64,000 nt of DNA, from the NCBI RefSeq assembly GCF_003248355.1, contig NZ_QKWY01000002.1:1426001-1490000 (forward strand). The letters run 5' to 3'. The position numbers and the translations under genes are program-made. Under the pieces are notes generated by a model that had not been told where the DNA came from, searched no databases, and saw nothing but the letters and a program-made list of their open reading frames with translations. Below, one piece after another: positions 24,063-32,992 of the stretch (its first letter is position 1; each line of letters opens with the position of its first letter). The DNA comes from Streptomyces sp. AC1-42W (GTDB taxonomy: Bacteria; Actinomycetota; Actinomycetes; Streptomycetales; Streptomycetaceae).

Positions 24063-25057
24063 GCGGCACAGATCCGACCCCCGCGGAACAACACCTGGGG
24101 GACCGCCTCGCCGCGCTCGTGGACGGCGAGCTGAAACACGACGCCCGCGACCGGGTGCTGGCCCATCTCGCGACCTGCGCCAGATGCGCGGCCGAGGCGG
24201 CCGCCCAGCGCCGGCTCAAGAGCGTGTTCGCCCAGGCGGCCCAGCCCTCCCCCTCCGAGGGCTTCCTGGCCCGTCTCCAGGGGCTCCCGGGCGGACCGCC
24301 GGGGGGTGACGACGAGCTGCGGGGAAGACCCGCGGGCGACTCCGGGCGATTCGGTGACGGCCTCTTCCCGGGTACGCGCCCGCCGGGCGGCCGGGCGGAC
24401 CTCACCACCGCCCCCGGCCCCCTGGACGGCTTCGGCTACCTCCCCGCCGCGCACGGCGGGGCCACCGCGCTGCCCGCCTCACCGGCCGGCTCCGGCTTCC
24501 GCATCCACGAGGTGGGCCGCGAGGGCGACCGCTCGCCCTGGCGGGGGCGCAGGTTCGCCTTCGCCGCGGCCAGCGCCGTCTCGCTGGCCGCCATCGCGCT
24601 CGGCGGCGCCCTGCCGACGAGCAGCGGCTCCGACGCCCCCACCCGCGCCTCCGGCTCGGGCAACAGCGTGACGCCGGTGGGCGCCGAGGCCCGGTCCGGC
24701 GGCGGGGGAGTGCTCGGCCGGCGCGGCGGCCCGGGCCAGGGCTCGCGCACCGTCTCAGGCCAGGGCGACCGCCCGGCCTCCCTCGCGGTGAACACGGTCT
24801 CGGCCGGGTTCGCCCCGACCGCCCCCTCGCTGCTGGGCCACGGCCGGCTCACCGCCAACCCGTACGGCCTGTCCCTGCGCTTCGGCGTCTCCGCGCTGAT
24901 AGGCCCCGGCGGGGCCGGTCCGCTGCTCGCCCGCACCCTGGGCAGCGGGCTGCGTCCGGTCCCGTCGTCCGAGCCGAAGCCCTCCCTGCCGCCCACATCG
25001 GCCGCCGCGAAACCGGCTTCCGGCGACCACGGGCTGCCCCTCGCTCCCCGCCGCTGA
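24059..25057 (+). CDS. rseA: Zinc-containing anti-sigma factor (RseA-like), membrane-anchored
   Basis: This 332-residue protein has an N-terminal ZAS domain with the His36-X3-Cys40-X2-Cys43 motif (HLATCARC) that binds the sigma factor. A Gly/Pro-rich linker and a single membrane helix (about 165-186, FAFAAASAVSLAAIALGGAL) follow, then a 140-residue Ser/Gly/Pro-rich outer region. Mycobacterial RseA is much shorter and soluble, so the transmembrane and exported tail are the streptomycete form and would let the protein sense the outside. The GTG at 24059 overlaps the sigma stop (GTGA), giving coupled and near-equal synthesis. The htrA gene follows on the same strand. Confidence 0.9.
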   Translation: MSGTDPTPAEQHLGDRLAALVDGELKHDARDRVLAHLATCARCAAEAAAQRRLKSVFAQAAQPSPSEGFLARLQGLPGGPPGGDDELRGRPAGDSGRFGDGLFPGTRPPGGRADLTTAPGPLDGFGYLPAAHGGATALPASPAGSGFRIHEVGREGDRSPWRGRRFAFAAASAVSLAAIALGGALPTSSGSDAPTRASGSGNSVTPVGAEARSGGGGVLGRRGGPGQGSRTVSGQGDRPASLAVNTVSAGFAPTAPSLLGHGRLTANPYGLSLRFGVSALIGPGGAGPLLARTLGSGLRPVPSSEPKPSLPPTSAAAKPASGDHGLPLAPRR

Positions 25058-25180
25058 CCCGGCGCCCCGTACGGGCCGCGCGGGTTCGGGCCAAACCTGG
25101 TTGAATTCCGGCAGGATTTTCGGGAGGGACGCCCCTGCGGGGGCGTGCGGAGGGCCGGTTGCGGCAGTTGCGGGGAGAGC

Positions 25181-27016
25181 ATGGACGACGGGAAGCCGAC
25201 CGGGCCGAAGGCGAAGTGGTGGAGCCGGCCCACACCGGGCGGCGGCGCGCGCACGGAGCCCCCGGCCGCGCCGGACGCCGTGACGGCACCGGACGCCCCG
25301 GCACCGGCCCCCACCGCCCCGGACACGCTCGCCGAGCCCCCGCAGGCCGCCGCACAGGCGCCCGCGCCCCACGCCCCGGCGCCGCAGGACGCCGTACCGC
25401 AGGACGCCGCCGCACCGCAGCCGCCCGCGCCGGACGCCGCCGCACCGCAGCCGCCCGCGCCGGACGCCGCCGCACCGCAGCCGCCCGCGCCGGACGCCGC
25501 CGCACCGCAGCCGCCCGCGCCGGACGCCGCCGCACCGCAGCCGGCCGCGCCGGACACCGCCGCCCCTGACGCCGCCGTGCCGCACGACGCCGTGACCGTG
25601 GCGCACGGTGTGCAGCCGCTGCACGACCCCGACCCGTACAGCACCCCGCCCTACGGCGGCCCCGGCCCCTGGGCGCCCGCCCCTCCCGTGCAGCGGCCCA
25701 CACCGGCCCACGGCACCCCCGTGCCCCCGCCGTACGCGGGCACCGACGGGGCGGGCATCGGCGTCCCGGCCGACCCGGCGCGGGCGTTCCCGCCGCCGGT
25801 GGCCCCCGCCCCGGAGGCCGCGCAGCCCTGGCAGAGCTACGACCCCTGGGGCGCGCACCGCCGGCCCCTCGTCACCCAGCCCGGCCCCCCGCTCCCGGAC
25901 GGACGGCGCGGCAGACGGCGCGGCGCCCTGCTGGTCGGCGCGCTGCTCCTCGCCCTGGTCGCGGGCGGGGTCGGCGGCGGCATAGGCGCGTACATAGAGC
26001 GCAACGGCGGCTTCACCAGCGTCGAACTGCCCCAGGACGAGCGCGACGGCGGCGGCCGGGCCCCGGACAGCGTGGCCGGTATCGCGGCCAGCGCCCTGCC
26101 CAGCGTCGTCACCCTGCACGTCAGCGGCGCCGACGAGTCCGGCACCGGCACCGGCTTCGTCCTCGACGAGCGGGGCCACATCCTCACCAACAACCACGTG
26201 GTGGCCCCGGCCGGCTCCTCCGGTGAGATCACCGTCACCTTCAGCGGCGGCGAGACCGCGTCGGCCGAGATCGTCGGCAAGGACAGCGGCTACGACCTGG
26301 CCGTCGTGAAGGTCAGCGGGGTCTCCGGGCTCAAGCCGCTGCCGCTGGGCAACTCCGACAACGTCCGGGTGGGCGACCCGGTGGTGGCCATCGGGGCGCC
26401 GTTCGACCTGTCCAACACCGTCACCTCCGGCATCATCAGCGCCAAGGACCGCCCGATCACGGCGGGCGGCGAGAAGGGCGACGGCAGCGACGTCAGCTAC
26501 GTCAACGCCCTCCAGACCGACGCGCCGATCAACCCCGGCAACTCCGGCGGCCCGCTGGTGGACACCGACGCCCATGTCATCGGCATCAACAGCGCCATCC
26601 GCGCCGCCGACGGCGGTTCGGCCGGTGAGGGCGGACAGGCCGGGTCCATCGGCCTCGGCTTCGCCATCCCGATCAACCAGGGCAAGCTCGTCGCCGAGGA
26701 ACTGATCAACACCGGCAAGGCGACCCACCCCGTGATCGGTGTCACGCTCGACATGAAGTACACCGGGGACGGCGCCAAGGTCGGCGCGAGCGCCCCGGGC
26801 ACCTCGCCGGTCACCGAGGGCGGCCCGGCCGACCGGGCCGGCGTCCGGGCGGACGACGTCATCACCGAGGTCAACGGCAAACGCGTGCACAGCGGCGAGG
26901 AGCTGATCGTCAAGATCCGCTCGCACCGGCCGGGCGACCGGCTGGAGCTCACGGTGACGCGCGGTGGTAAAGACCTGTCCATAACTTTGACCCTGGGGTC
27001 CGCAACCGGCACCTGA
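25181..27016 (+). CDS. htrA: HtrA/DegP-family serine protease with PDZ domain
   Basis: This is a 611-residue membrane-anchored protease. Residues 1-245 are Pro/Ala-rich and cytoplasmic, with five 10-residue repeats (APQPPAPDAA, about 77-127). A membrane helix lies at about 248-272. The trypsin-like domain outside has the triad His339 (TNNHVV), Asp372 (GYDLAVVK) and Ser455 (PGNSGGPL). A C-terminal PDZ domain (about 520-605, EGGPADRAGVRADDVI) follows. The ATG at 25181 follows GGGGAG closely. It lies downstream of rseA and before tatB, as in mycobacteria, and would degrade misfolded envelope proteins and possibly the anti-sigma factor's outer region. Confidence 0.93.
   Translation: MDDGKPTGPKAKWWSRPTPGGGARTEPPAAPDAVTAPDAPAPAPTAPDTLAEPPQAAAQAPAPHAPAPQDAVPQDAAAPQPPAPDAAAPQPPAPDAAAPQPPAPDAAAPQPPAPDAAAPQPAAPDTAAPDAAVPHDAVTVAHGVQPLHDPDPYSTPPYGGPGPWAPAPPVQRPTPAHGTPVPPPYAGTDGAGIGVPADPARAFPPPVAPAPEAAQPWQSYDPWGAHRRPLVTQPGPPLPDGRRGRRRGALLVGALLLALVAGGVGGGIGAYIERNGGFTSVELPQDERDGGGRAPDSVAGIAASALPSVVTLHVSGADESGTGTGFVLDERGHILTNNHVVAPAGSSGEITVTFSGGETASAEIVGKDSGYDLAVVKVSGVSGLKPLPLGNSDNVRVGDPVVAIGAPFDLSNTVTSGIISAKDRPITAGGEKGDGSDVSYVNALQTDAPINPGNSGGPLVDTDAHVIGINSAIRAADGGSAGEGGQAGSIGLGFAIPINQGKLVAEELINTGKATHPVIGVTLDMKYTGDGAKVGASAPGTSPVTEGGPADRAGVRADDVITEVNGKRVHSGEELIVKIRSHRPGDRLELTVTRGGKDLSITLTLGSATGT
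25411..25560. repeat. Five tandem 30-bp coding repeats in htrA
   Basis: Four copies at 25411-25530 are identical in DNA and the fifth (25531-25560) differs at two bases. Each copy encodes APQPPAPDAA or its frame equivalent in the cytoplasmic linker. Confidence 0.95.
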
Positions 27017-27116
27017 CGGCCACGGCGAGCTACCGCCCGGACAGATTGGCCGGGTACCGTGTTCGGGGTCCGGACCTCATCCGAGCTTGGTCGCGGAGAA
27101 GACGAGGAGCCGCAAG

Positions 27117-27593
27117 GTGTTCAACGACATAGGCGCACTGGAGCTGCTGGCGCTCGCGATCCTCGGCGTGCTCGTCTTCGGCCCGGACAAGCTTCCCAAG
27201 GTCATCCAGGACGCCGCGCGCTTCATCCGCAAGATCCGTGAGTTCTCGGAGAGTGCCAAGCAGGACATCCGCACGGAGCTGGGCCCGGAGTTCAAGGACT
27301 TCGAGTTCGAGGACCTCAACCCGAAGACGTTCGTCCGCAAGCAGCTGATGGACGGCAACGACGACATGGGGCTCAAGGAGATCCGTGAGAGCTTCGACCT
27401 GCGCAAGGAGCTGTCCGACGTCACCGACGCGGTGAACGGGCGCGGCAGCTCGTCCGTCGAGGCGAAGACCGGCGTGTCGGGCGGGGCGTCCGTCACCGCG
27501 GCCAACGGCTCCAAGGGCGCCCCCGACCTGCTGAAGAAGGGCGACCAGCCCCCGAAGGACACACCGCCGCCCTTCGACGCGGACGCCACCTGA
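27117..27593 (+). CDS. tatB: Sec-independent (Tat) protein translocase component TatB
   Basis: This 158-residue protein has one short N-terminal membrane helix with the TatA/B hallmark (FNDIGALELLALAILGVLVFGPDKLPKV, in part). A basic-acidic amphipathic helix (IRKIREFSESAKQDIRTELG) and a polar tail follow. Residues after the FGPDKLP hinge and the FEFEDLNPKTFVRK segment mark TatB rather than TatA. It recognises folded precursors with twin-arginine signals at the inner membrane. The GTG at 27117 follows GAGGAG. It follows htrA in the conserved sigE-rseA-htrA-tatB order. Confidence 0.93.
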   Translation: MFNDIGALELLALAILGVLVFGPDKLPKVIQDAARFIRKIREFSESAKQDIRTELGPEFKDFEFEDLNPKTFVRKQLMDGNDDMGLKEIRESFDLRKELSDVTDAVNGRGSSSVEAKTGVSGGASVTAANGSKGAPDLLKKGDQPPKDTPPPFDADAT

Positions 27594-27710
27594 GCCCGGC
27601 CAATCCCAGGTCGCCCGGACGGTGTCGCTATTCTCCATCTGTCCGGCTGTGAGGACGCCCGCGGGGGGCGGGCCGCTCCGGACCCTTACGGATCGAGGAG
27701 GCGGCCGCTG

Positions 27711-28370
27711 ATGGAGACGACGAGTCGGGTGGGCGCACAGGACGCGCCGGACACGGTCACGGCGGAGGCGGTCCCGGCGGCCCGGCTCACGGTCGAGGGC
27801 TATCTGCGGGCGCCCTTCCCCTGGTACGCGCTGGACGAGGCGTTCACCGGCCCGCGCAGGCTGATGCCGCTGGGCACCGCCGCCGACGGCGAGGTCCAGC
27901 ACGGTTCCATCGGCCACGGCGACGAACCCCTGGTCCGCGGCGACTCCGGCAACGACCGGCAGCGGTTCGCGGTCGTGGTCACCGTCGCCAGCAGCCCCGT
28001 ACGGCGCAGCGGCGACGGCACCGGGGTCCTGGAGGCGACGACGGTCTCGTCGGCGGCCTGGCTGGCCGGCTCCGGCCTGCTCTCCTGCACCTGGCCCCCG
28101 CAGCTCGACCACACCCTGCGCGACGACTGGCTGGACCAGCAGACCGAGACGGCGTTCGAACTCGCCGACGATCTGGCCGGCCCCGCCTGGTCGGCGCTGT
28201 CCCTGCCGGTCGACGGCGTACCCGTCCCCTTCCACTACCGCGAGTCCGAGTTCGGCTGGGTGCTGGCCGGCTCCGCGCCCGGCGGGGTGCACATCGGCGC
28301 CTACGGGCGCGGCATGAGCGCGTACGGGCTGGGCTTCTCGGTGGTCAAGGACATCGAGTCGTACGCGTAA
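27711..28370 (+). CDS. Conserved actinobacterial protein of unknown function
   Basis: This 219-residue protein has no signal peptide or membrane helix. Composition suggests a compact beta-rich fold with many aromatic residues in the second half (PWYALDEAF, CTWPPQLDHTLRDDWLDQQ, FHYRESEFGWVLAG, SAYGLGFSVVKDIESYA). I do not recognise a domain. The ATG follows GAGGAGG by about 9 bases. It lies alone between tatB and the convergent apbC gene and ends 12 bases before a bidirectional terminator. Confidence 0.75.
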   Translation: METTSRVGAQDAPDTVTAEAVPAARLTVEGYLRAPFPWYALDEAFTGPRRLMPLGTAADGEVQHGSIGHGDEPLVRGDSGNDRQRFAVVVTVASSPVRRSGDGTGVLEATTVSSAAWLAGSGLLSCTWPPQLDHTLRDDWLDQQTETAFELADDLAGPAWSALSLPVDGVPVPFHYRESEFGWVLAGSAPGGVHIGAYGRGMSAYGLGFSVVKDIESYA

Positions 28371-28382
28371 CGGCTCCGGAGA

Positions 28383-28420
28383 AGCGGAAGGCCGGGGCTC
28401 GAGGGCTCCGGCCTTCCGCT
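28383..28420. terminator. Bidirectional terminator between convergent genes
   Basis: AGCGGAAGGCCGG (28383-28395) pairs perfectly with 28408-28420 around a 12-base loop, serving the gene ending at 28370 and apbC ending at 28434. Confidence 0.85.
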
Positions 28421-28433
28421 GTCCCTGTACGCG

Positions 28434-29567
28434 TCAGAACTTGTTGCGCGGGGTGATGCCCAGGGACATGCCCGCCAGGCCGCGCTGACGGCCGCTCAGC
28501 TTGCCCGCGATGGTGCGCAGCGCCTTGCCGGCGGGGGAGTCGGGGTCGGACAGGACGACGGGCTTGCCCTCGTCGCCGCCCTCGCGCAGCCGTACGTCGA
28601 TCGGGATGGCGCCCAGCACCGGCACCTCGGCGCCGACCGTGCGGGTCAGCCCCTCGGCGACCTTGGCGCCGCCGCCCGAGCCGAAGACGTCGACCATCTC
28701 GTCGCAGTGCGGGCAGGGCATGCCCGACATGTTCTCGACGACACCGGCGATCTTCTGGTGGGTCTGGACGGCGATCGAACCGGCCCGCTCCGCCACCTCG
28801 GCGGCGGCCTGCTGCGGGGTCGTGACGACCAGGATCTCCGCGTTCGGGACCAGCTGGGCCACCGAGATCGCGATGTCACCGGTGCCCGGCGGCAGGTCGA
28901 GCAGCAGCACGTCCAGGTCGCCCCAGAACACATCGGCCAGGAACTGCTGGAGCGCGCGGTGCAGCATCGGGCCGCGCCACACCACCGGGGCGTTGCCCGG
29001 CGTGAACATGCCGATGGAGATGACCTTCACCCCGTGCGAGGACGGCGGCATGATCATGTTCTCGACCTGGGTCGGCCGGCCGGCCACCCCCAGCATCCGG
29101 GGCACGCTGTGCCCGTAGATGTCCGCGTCCACGACCCCGACCTTGAGCCCGTCCGCCGCCATCGCCGCGGCCAGGTTCACCGTCACCGAGGACTTGCCGA
29201 CGCCGCCCTTGCCGGAGGCGACCGCGTACACCCGGGTCAGCGAGCCGGGCTTCGCGAACGGCACCTCGCGCTCGGCCGTGCCGCCGCGCAGCGACGCGGC
29301 GAGGTCCTTGCGCTGCTCGTCGCTCATGACGTCGAGGGTGACGTCCACCCGGGTCACGCCCTCGACACGGGCCACCGCGTCGGTCACGTTGCGGGTGATC
29401 GTCTCGCGCATCGGACAGCCGGAGACGGTCAGATACACCGTGACAGCGACCGCACCGTCCGGACCGATGTCGACCGATTTCACCATGCCCAGCTCGGTGA
29501 TCGGGCGGTGGATCTCGGGGTCGTTCACTGTCGCCAGTGCCTCAAGCACCGCGTCTTCCGTAGCCAT
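28434..29567 (-). CDS. apbC: Mrp/NBP35-family iron-sulfur cluster carrier ATPase
   Basis: This 377-residue protein joins an N-terminal MIP18/DUF59 domain (1-95, with the conserved Cys in VSGCPMRETI) to a deviant Walker P-loop ATPase (SGKGGVGKSS, about 117-126, then DADIYGHSVP). The CPHC pair near residue 280 binds the bridging cluster in dimers. It would carry and insert Fe-S clusters in the cytoplasm. The usual length and all motifs are present. It corresponds to Mrp (Rv1229c). The ATG gives the same N-terminus as homologues. Confidence 0.94.
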   Translation of the reverse strand: MATEDAVLEALATVNDPEIHRPITELGMVKSVDIGPDGAVAVTVYLTVSGCPMRETITRNVTDAVARVEGVTRVDVTLDVMSDEQRKDLAASLRGGTAEREVPFAKPGSLTRVYAVASGKGGVGKSSVTVNLAAAMAADGLKVGVVDADIYGHSVPRMLGVAGRPTQVENMIMPPSSHGVKVISIGMFTPGNAPVVWRGPMLHRALQQFLADVFWGDLDVLLLDLPPGTGDIAISVAQLVPNAEILVVTTPQQAAAEVAERAGSIAVQTHQKIAGVVENMSGMPCPHCDEMVDVFGSGGGAKVAEGLTRTVGAEVPVLGAIPIDVRLREGGDEGKPVVLSDPDSPAGKALRTIAGKLSGRQRGLAGMSLGITPRNKF

Positions 29568-29612
29568 ACGGACGATGGTACGGCGCGTGCGCTCACCCCG
29601 TGGGCGGACCCG

Positions 29613-30167
29613 TCAGCGGTCTTCGTCACTCTCGGCGGACAGCAGGGCGCGCCGGTCGTCGAGGTCCTTCACCAGGTCCTCCAGCTCCGAGCGGATCCAG
29701 TCCCGGGTGGCGACCTCGCCCAGCCCGATCCGCAGCGCCGCGATCTCCCTGGTCAGGTACTCCGTGTCGGCGATGGAGCGCTCGTTCTGCTTGCGGTCCT
29801 GCTCGTGCGTGACCCGGTCCCGGTCGTCCTGCCGGTTCTGCGCGAGCAGGATCAGCGGGGCCGCGTACGACGCCTGGAGCGACAGCATCAGCGTCAGGAA
29901 GATGAACGGATACTGGTCGAACCGCAGATGATCCGGCGCGAACACGTTCCACGCCACCCAGAGGATGATGATCAGCGTCATCCAGACGATGAACCGGCCC
30001 GTGCCCAGGAAGCGCGCGATGCGCTCCGAGAACCGGCCGAACGCCTCGGGGTCGTACTCCGGCAGCAGCCTGCGGCGCGGTGCCTTCGGCTGGTCGAGCC
30101 GGTTGCGCGGCACCCGGGTCAGCGCCGTCGCGCCGTTCGACGCCCTGGCGCGGTCCTCACCGGCCAC
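29613..30167 (-). CDS. DUF1003 membrane protein
   Basis: This 184-residue protein has a basic N-terminus, two adjacent membrane helices (WMTLIIILWVAWNVF and FIFLTLMLSLQASYAAPLIL) with the DUF1003 signature QASYAAPLILLAQNRQ, and a long charged coiled-coil tail. The function of the family is unknown. The GTG at 30167 lies inside the end of the upstream MgtE-N/CBS gene (11-base overlap), so the two are translated together. Pairing with a magnesium-sensing type of domain, and with corA nearby, hints at a role in divalent-metal handling (inference). Confidence 0.88.
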   Translation of the reverse strand: MAGEDRARASNGATALTRVPRNRLDQPKAPRRRLLPEYDPEAFGRFSERIARFLGTGRFIVWMTLIIILWVAWNVFAPDHLRFDQYPFIFLTLMLSLQASYAAPLILLAQNRQDDRDRVTHEQDRKQNERSIADTEYLTREIAALRIGLGEVATRDWIRSELEDLVKDLDDRRALLSAESDEDR

Positions 30168-31431
30168 GGAGCACCCCCTCGCCGCCGTGGAAGTCCGTCT
30201 CCCGCCAGTCCTCCGGCAGCAGGTGGTCCAGCACGTCGTCCACGGTCACCGCGCCCAGCAGCGAACCGCTCTCGTCCACCACCGGCACCGACACCAGGTT
30301 GTACGCCGCCAGGTAACTGGTCACCACCGACAGCGGGGTGTCCGGCTGGAGCGGCACCAGATCGCTGTCGAGCAACGAGCTGACCAGGGTGAACGGCGGA
30401 TCGCGCAGCAGCCGCTGGAAGTGCACGGTGCCCAGGTACTTGCCCGTCGGCGTCTCGTCCGGCGACCGGCACACGTACACCTGCGCGGCGAGCGCCGGGG
30501 ACAGGTCCGACCGGCGGACCCGCGCCAGCGCGTCCGCGACCGTGGCGTCCGGGCGCAGGATGACCGGCTCCGTCGTCATCAGCCCGCCCGCGGTGCGCTC
30601 CTCGTACGACATCAGGCGCCGCACATCCGCCGCGTCACCCGGACGCATCAGCGTCAGCAGCCGCTCCTTGTCCTCCTCCGGCAGCCCGGCGAGCAGGTCG
30701 GCCGCGTCGTCCGGGTCCATCGCCTCCAGGACGTCCGCCGCGCGCTCCTCCTCCAGCTTGCCGATGATCTCCACCTGGTCGTCCTCGGGCAGCTCCTCCA
30801 GGACGTCGGCCAGCCGGTCGTCGTCCAGCGCGGCGGCGACCTCCGCCCGGCGCTTGGGCGTCAGATGGTGCAGCGCGTTGGCCACGTCGGCCGGGCGCAG
30901 CCGTTCGAAGGTGGCCACCAGGGACTCGGCGCCCTGCCCGTGCTCCTCCAGCGAGAAACCCTTCACCGCCGACCACTCGACGGTCAGCGTCTCGCCCTTG
31001 CGGCGCAGCGCCCCGCCCCGGCCCTTGCGGACGAAGTACTTGTCGATCTCCCAGTCCCGGCGGGCCGGCAGCTGCTGGATCGCCACGTCCAGGATGGTGA
31101 CCTCCTCGTCCGTCTCCACCAGCCGCACCCGGCGGTCCAGGAACTCGCCGAGCACCAGGCGTTCGGTGGGCCGCTGTTCGAAGCGCCGCATGTTGACCAC
31201 GCCGGTGGTGATCACCTGTCCCGACTCCACGCCGGTCACCCGCGTCATCGGCAGGAAGATCCGCCGCCGGCTCACCACCTCGACGACCATGCCGAGCAGC
31301 CGGGGCGGCCGGCCGCCGACCCGGAGCATCGCGACCAGGTCGCGCACCCGCCCCACCTGGTCGCCGTTGGGGTCGAACACCGGCACGCCCGAGAGGTGCG
31401 AGACGAAGACCCTGGGTGTGACCGGTGTCAT
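30157..31431 (-). CDS. MgtE N-domain/CBS-pair protein without a transport domain
   Basis: This 424-residue soluble protein starts with a PRC-barrel-like segment (SHLSGVPVFDPNGDQVGRVRDL). The superhelical MgtE N-domain (about 170-290, LAELPEDDQVEIIGKLEEERAADVLE-type repeats) and a CBS pair (about 300-410) follow. In MgtE channels these parts sense Mg2+ and gate a five-helix pore; here no membrane segment follows, so it can only be a sensor or adaptor. Mycobacterial Rv1232c has the same design and the same place in the gene order. It overlaps the DUF1003 gene. Confidence 0.88.
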   Translation of the reverse strand: MTPVTPRVFVSHLSGVPVFDPNGDQVGRVRDLVAMLRVGGRPPRLLGMVVEVVSRRRIFLPMTRVTGVESGQVITTGVVNMRRFEQRPTERLVLGEFLDRRVRLVETDEEVTILDVAIQQLPARRDWEIDKYFVRKGRGGALRRKGETLTVEWSAVKGFSLEEHGQGAESLVATFERLRPADVANALHHLTPKRRAEVAAALDDDRLADVLEELPEDDQVEIIGKLEEERAADVLEAMDPDDAADLLAGLPEEDKERLLTLMRPGDAADVRRLMSYEERTAGGLMTTEPVILRPDATVADALARVRRSDLSPALAAQVYVCRSPDETPTGKYLGTVHFQRLLRDPPFTLVSSLLDSDLVPLQPDTPLSVVTSYLAAYNLVSVPVVDESGSLLGAVTVDDVLDHLLPEDWRETDFHGGEGVLRGR

Positions 31432-31635
31432 TCCCGCGCCTCCTCGATCGTTTCCGGACGCCGGTGCCGCCCGCTTCCGACAGTTATCGCTCCGTTATGA
31501 CGTGATCAGGCTAGCCGGTACGGTCCCGGACCGCCCCGGCGGACCGTCCGGACGGCTCTGGGTCCGATGGCGTAGGCCACCCCGGTACGCTGCCGTCTGC
31601 CAACCCCCACCATGGAGACGAGAGGCAGTGCGCCT

Positions 31636-32412
31636 GTGACCTCTTCCGCCCCGGCCGCCCGGGCCCGCCGCCGGACCGCAACCCTCGCCGTCGTGCTCTG
31701 CGCGGGGCTGACCGCGGCGCTGGCCGCGTGCGGGAGCGAGGACCCGGACAAGGGGACCAACGGGGTCGGCAAGCTCTCGGCGCCGGAGATCGAGAAGAAG
31801 GCGCAGACCGCGGTGGACTCCGCCGACGCGGTGCGCCTCGCCGGCACGCTGGTGAGCAAGGGCGGCACGTACAAGATCGACATGCGGCTCAAGGACCGGG
31901 GCGGGGCAGGCTCCGTCACCTCGAAGAACAGCTCCTTCACCCTGCTGCGCATCGGCGACGAGCTGTACCTCAAGGCCGACGCCGGCTTCTGGAGCCACGC
32001 CGACGAGGGGAAGACGGACACCGGCGAGGACGGCGCGGCCGCGGCGGACAAGCTGGAGGACAAGTACGTCAAGGTCCCCGAGGACGACCCCACCTACAAG
32101 CAGCTCAGCGGGTTCACCGACAAGAAGGTGCTGCTCGACGGGATGCTCACGCTGCACGGCGAGCTGTCCAAGGGCGACCGCGACGAGATCCGCGGGAAGC
32201 GCACGATCCGCATCATGGGCGGCGAGGGCGCGGGCGGCTCGCTCGACGTGTCGCTGGACGGCAAGCCGTATCCGCTGCGCTTCGCCCGGGGCGGCGGCGG
32301 GGGTGTGATCACGCTCGCCGACTGGGGCAAGGACTTCGCGCTGAAGGCCCCGCCGGAGGACGAGACCGTGGACTACGGCCGGCAGCTGCCCAGGACCTCG
32401 CCCACGGCCTGA
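31636..32412 (+). CDS. Lipoprotein, LppX/LprG-like fold likely
   Basis: This 258-residue lipoprotein has a basic n-region (ARARRRTATL) and a hydrophobic core ending in the lipobox ALAAC (Cys at about 32). The mature region shows alternating beta strands typical of the LppX/LprAFG fold (VRLAGTLVSKGGTYKIDMRL, FTLLRIGDELYLKADAGFW), which in mycobacteria carries lipids across the envelope. A lipid-binding role here is inference. The GTG at 31636 is preferred because GAGAGG precedes it; an upstream ATG (31612) has no ribosome site. It stands alone and converges with the next gene 7 bases away. Confidence 0.82.
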   Translation: MTSSAPAARARRRTATLAVVLCAGLTAALAACGSEDPDKGTNGVGKLSAPEIEKKAQTAVDSADAVRLAGTLVSKGGTYKIDMRLKDRGGAGSVTSKNSSFTLLRIGDELYLKADAGFWSHADEGKTDTGEDGAAAADKLEDKYVKVPEDDPTYKQLSGFTDKKVLLDGMLTLHGELSKGDRDEIRGKRTIRIMGGEGAGGSLDVSLDGKPYPLRFARGGGGGVITLADWGKDFALKAPPEDETVDYGRQLPRTSPTA

Positions 32413-32419
32413 CCGGCCG

Positions 32420-32932
32420 CTACTTGCGCAGCGAGCGCTTGAGCAGCCGCGGCAGATGGGCCGGGACGGGCAGCCGGGTCGTCGCCGTCGTCGGCAGCGG
32501 CGCGGCCGCCCCGGAGGTCTGCGGCAGCTCGGTGCGCGCGTCCAGCGGCGTGAGCCGTACGACGCGGCACTCGCGGGCCCACCGCTCGGGCAGGTGCTCC
32601 GCGTCGGGCGCGTTCAGCCGCTTGCCCTTCAGCTCGGCGACGGCGGCCTCCCACGCCTCGGAGTGCGGCGCGAGCTCGGTGACGGCGGCGGACCAGGCGA
32701 CGAGCCGGCCGCCCTTGTCCTTGCTGCGGACGGTCACCTCGGCCGCGGCGCCCTCGGTGAGCCCGGCCGGGAACGGCTGCTCGCCGGGGCCGTCGCCGAC
32801 GAGGTGGACGGCGCCCTCGTGCCAGACGTGCCACAGCGCCCGCGCGTGGCCGGTACAGCGCACCCAGACGAGGCCCGACTTCTTGGCGGCCTCCTCGACG
32901 AGGGCCGTCCCGAGCAGCGTGTCAGCAGTCAT
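32420..32932 (-). CDS. Conserved hypothetical protein (possible split-barrel fold)
   Basis: This 170-residue soluble protein has a first 110 residues that read like a small beta-barrel of the pyridoxamine-oxidase type (VWVRCTGHARALWHVWHEG, then HLVGDGP and AEVTVRSKDKGGRLVAW). No flavin-binding signature is clear. The C-terminal part is Ala/Pro/Thr-rich. It lies between a convergent lipoprotein gene and corA on the same strand, 60 bases downstream of corA. The function is unknown and the fold guess is weak. Confidence 0.65.
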   Translation of the reverse strand: MTADTLLGTALVEEAAKKSGLVWVRCTGHARALWHVWHEGAVHLVGDGPGEQPFPAGLTEGAAAEVTVRSKDKGGRLVAWSAAVTELAPHSEAWEAAVAELKGKRLNAPDAEHLPERWARECRVVRLTPLDARTELPQTSGAAAPLPTTATTRLPVPAHLPRLLKRSLRK

Positions 32933-32992
32933 GGGCAGAGCTTAGACCGGCCGGCGCGGGGGCAGCGGCGGCGCGGGGGAGGGCGGGACGGC

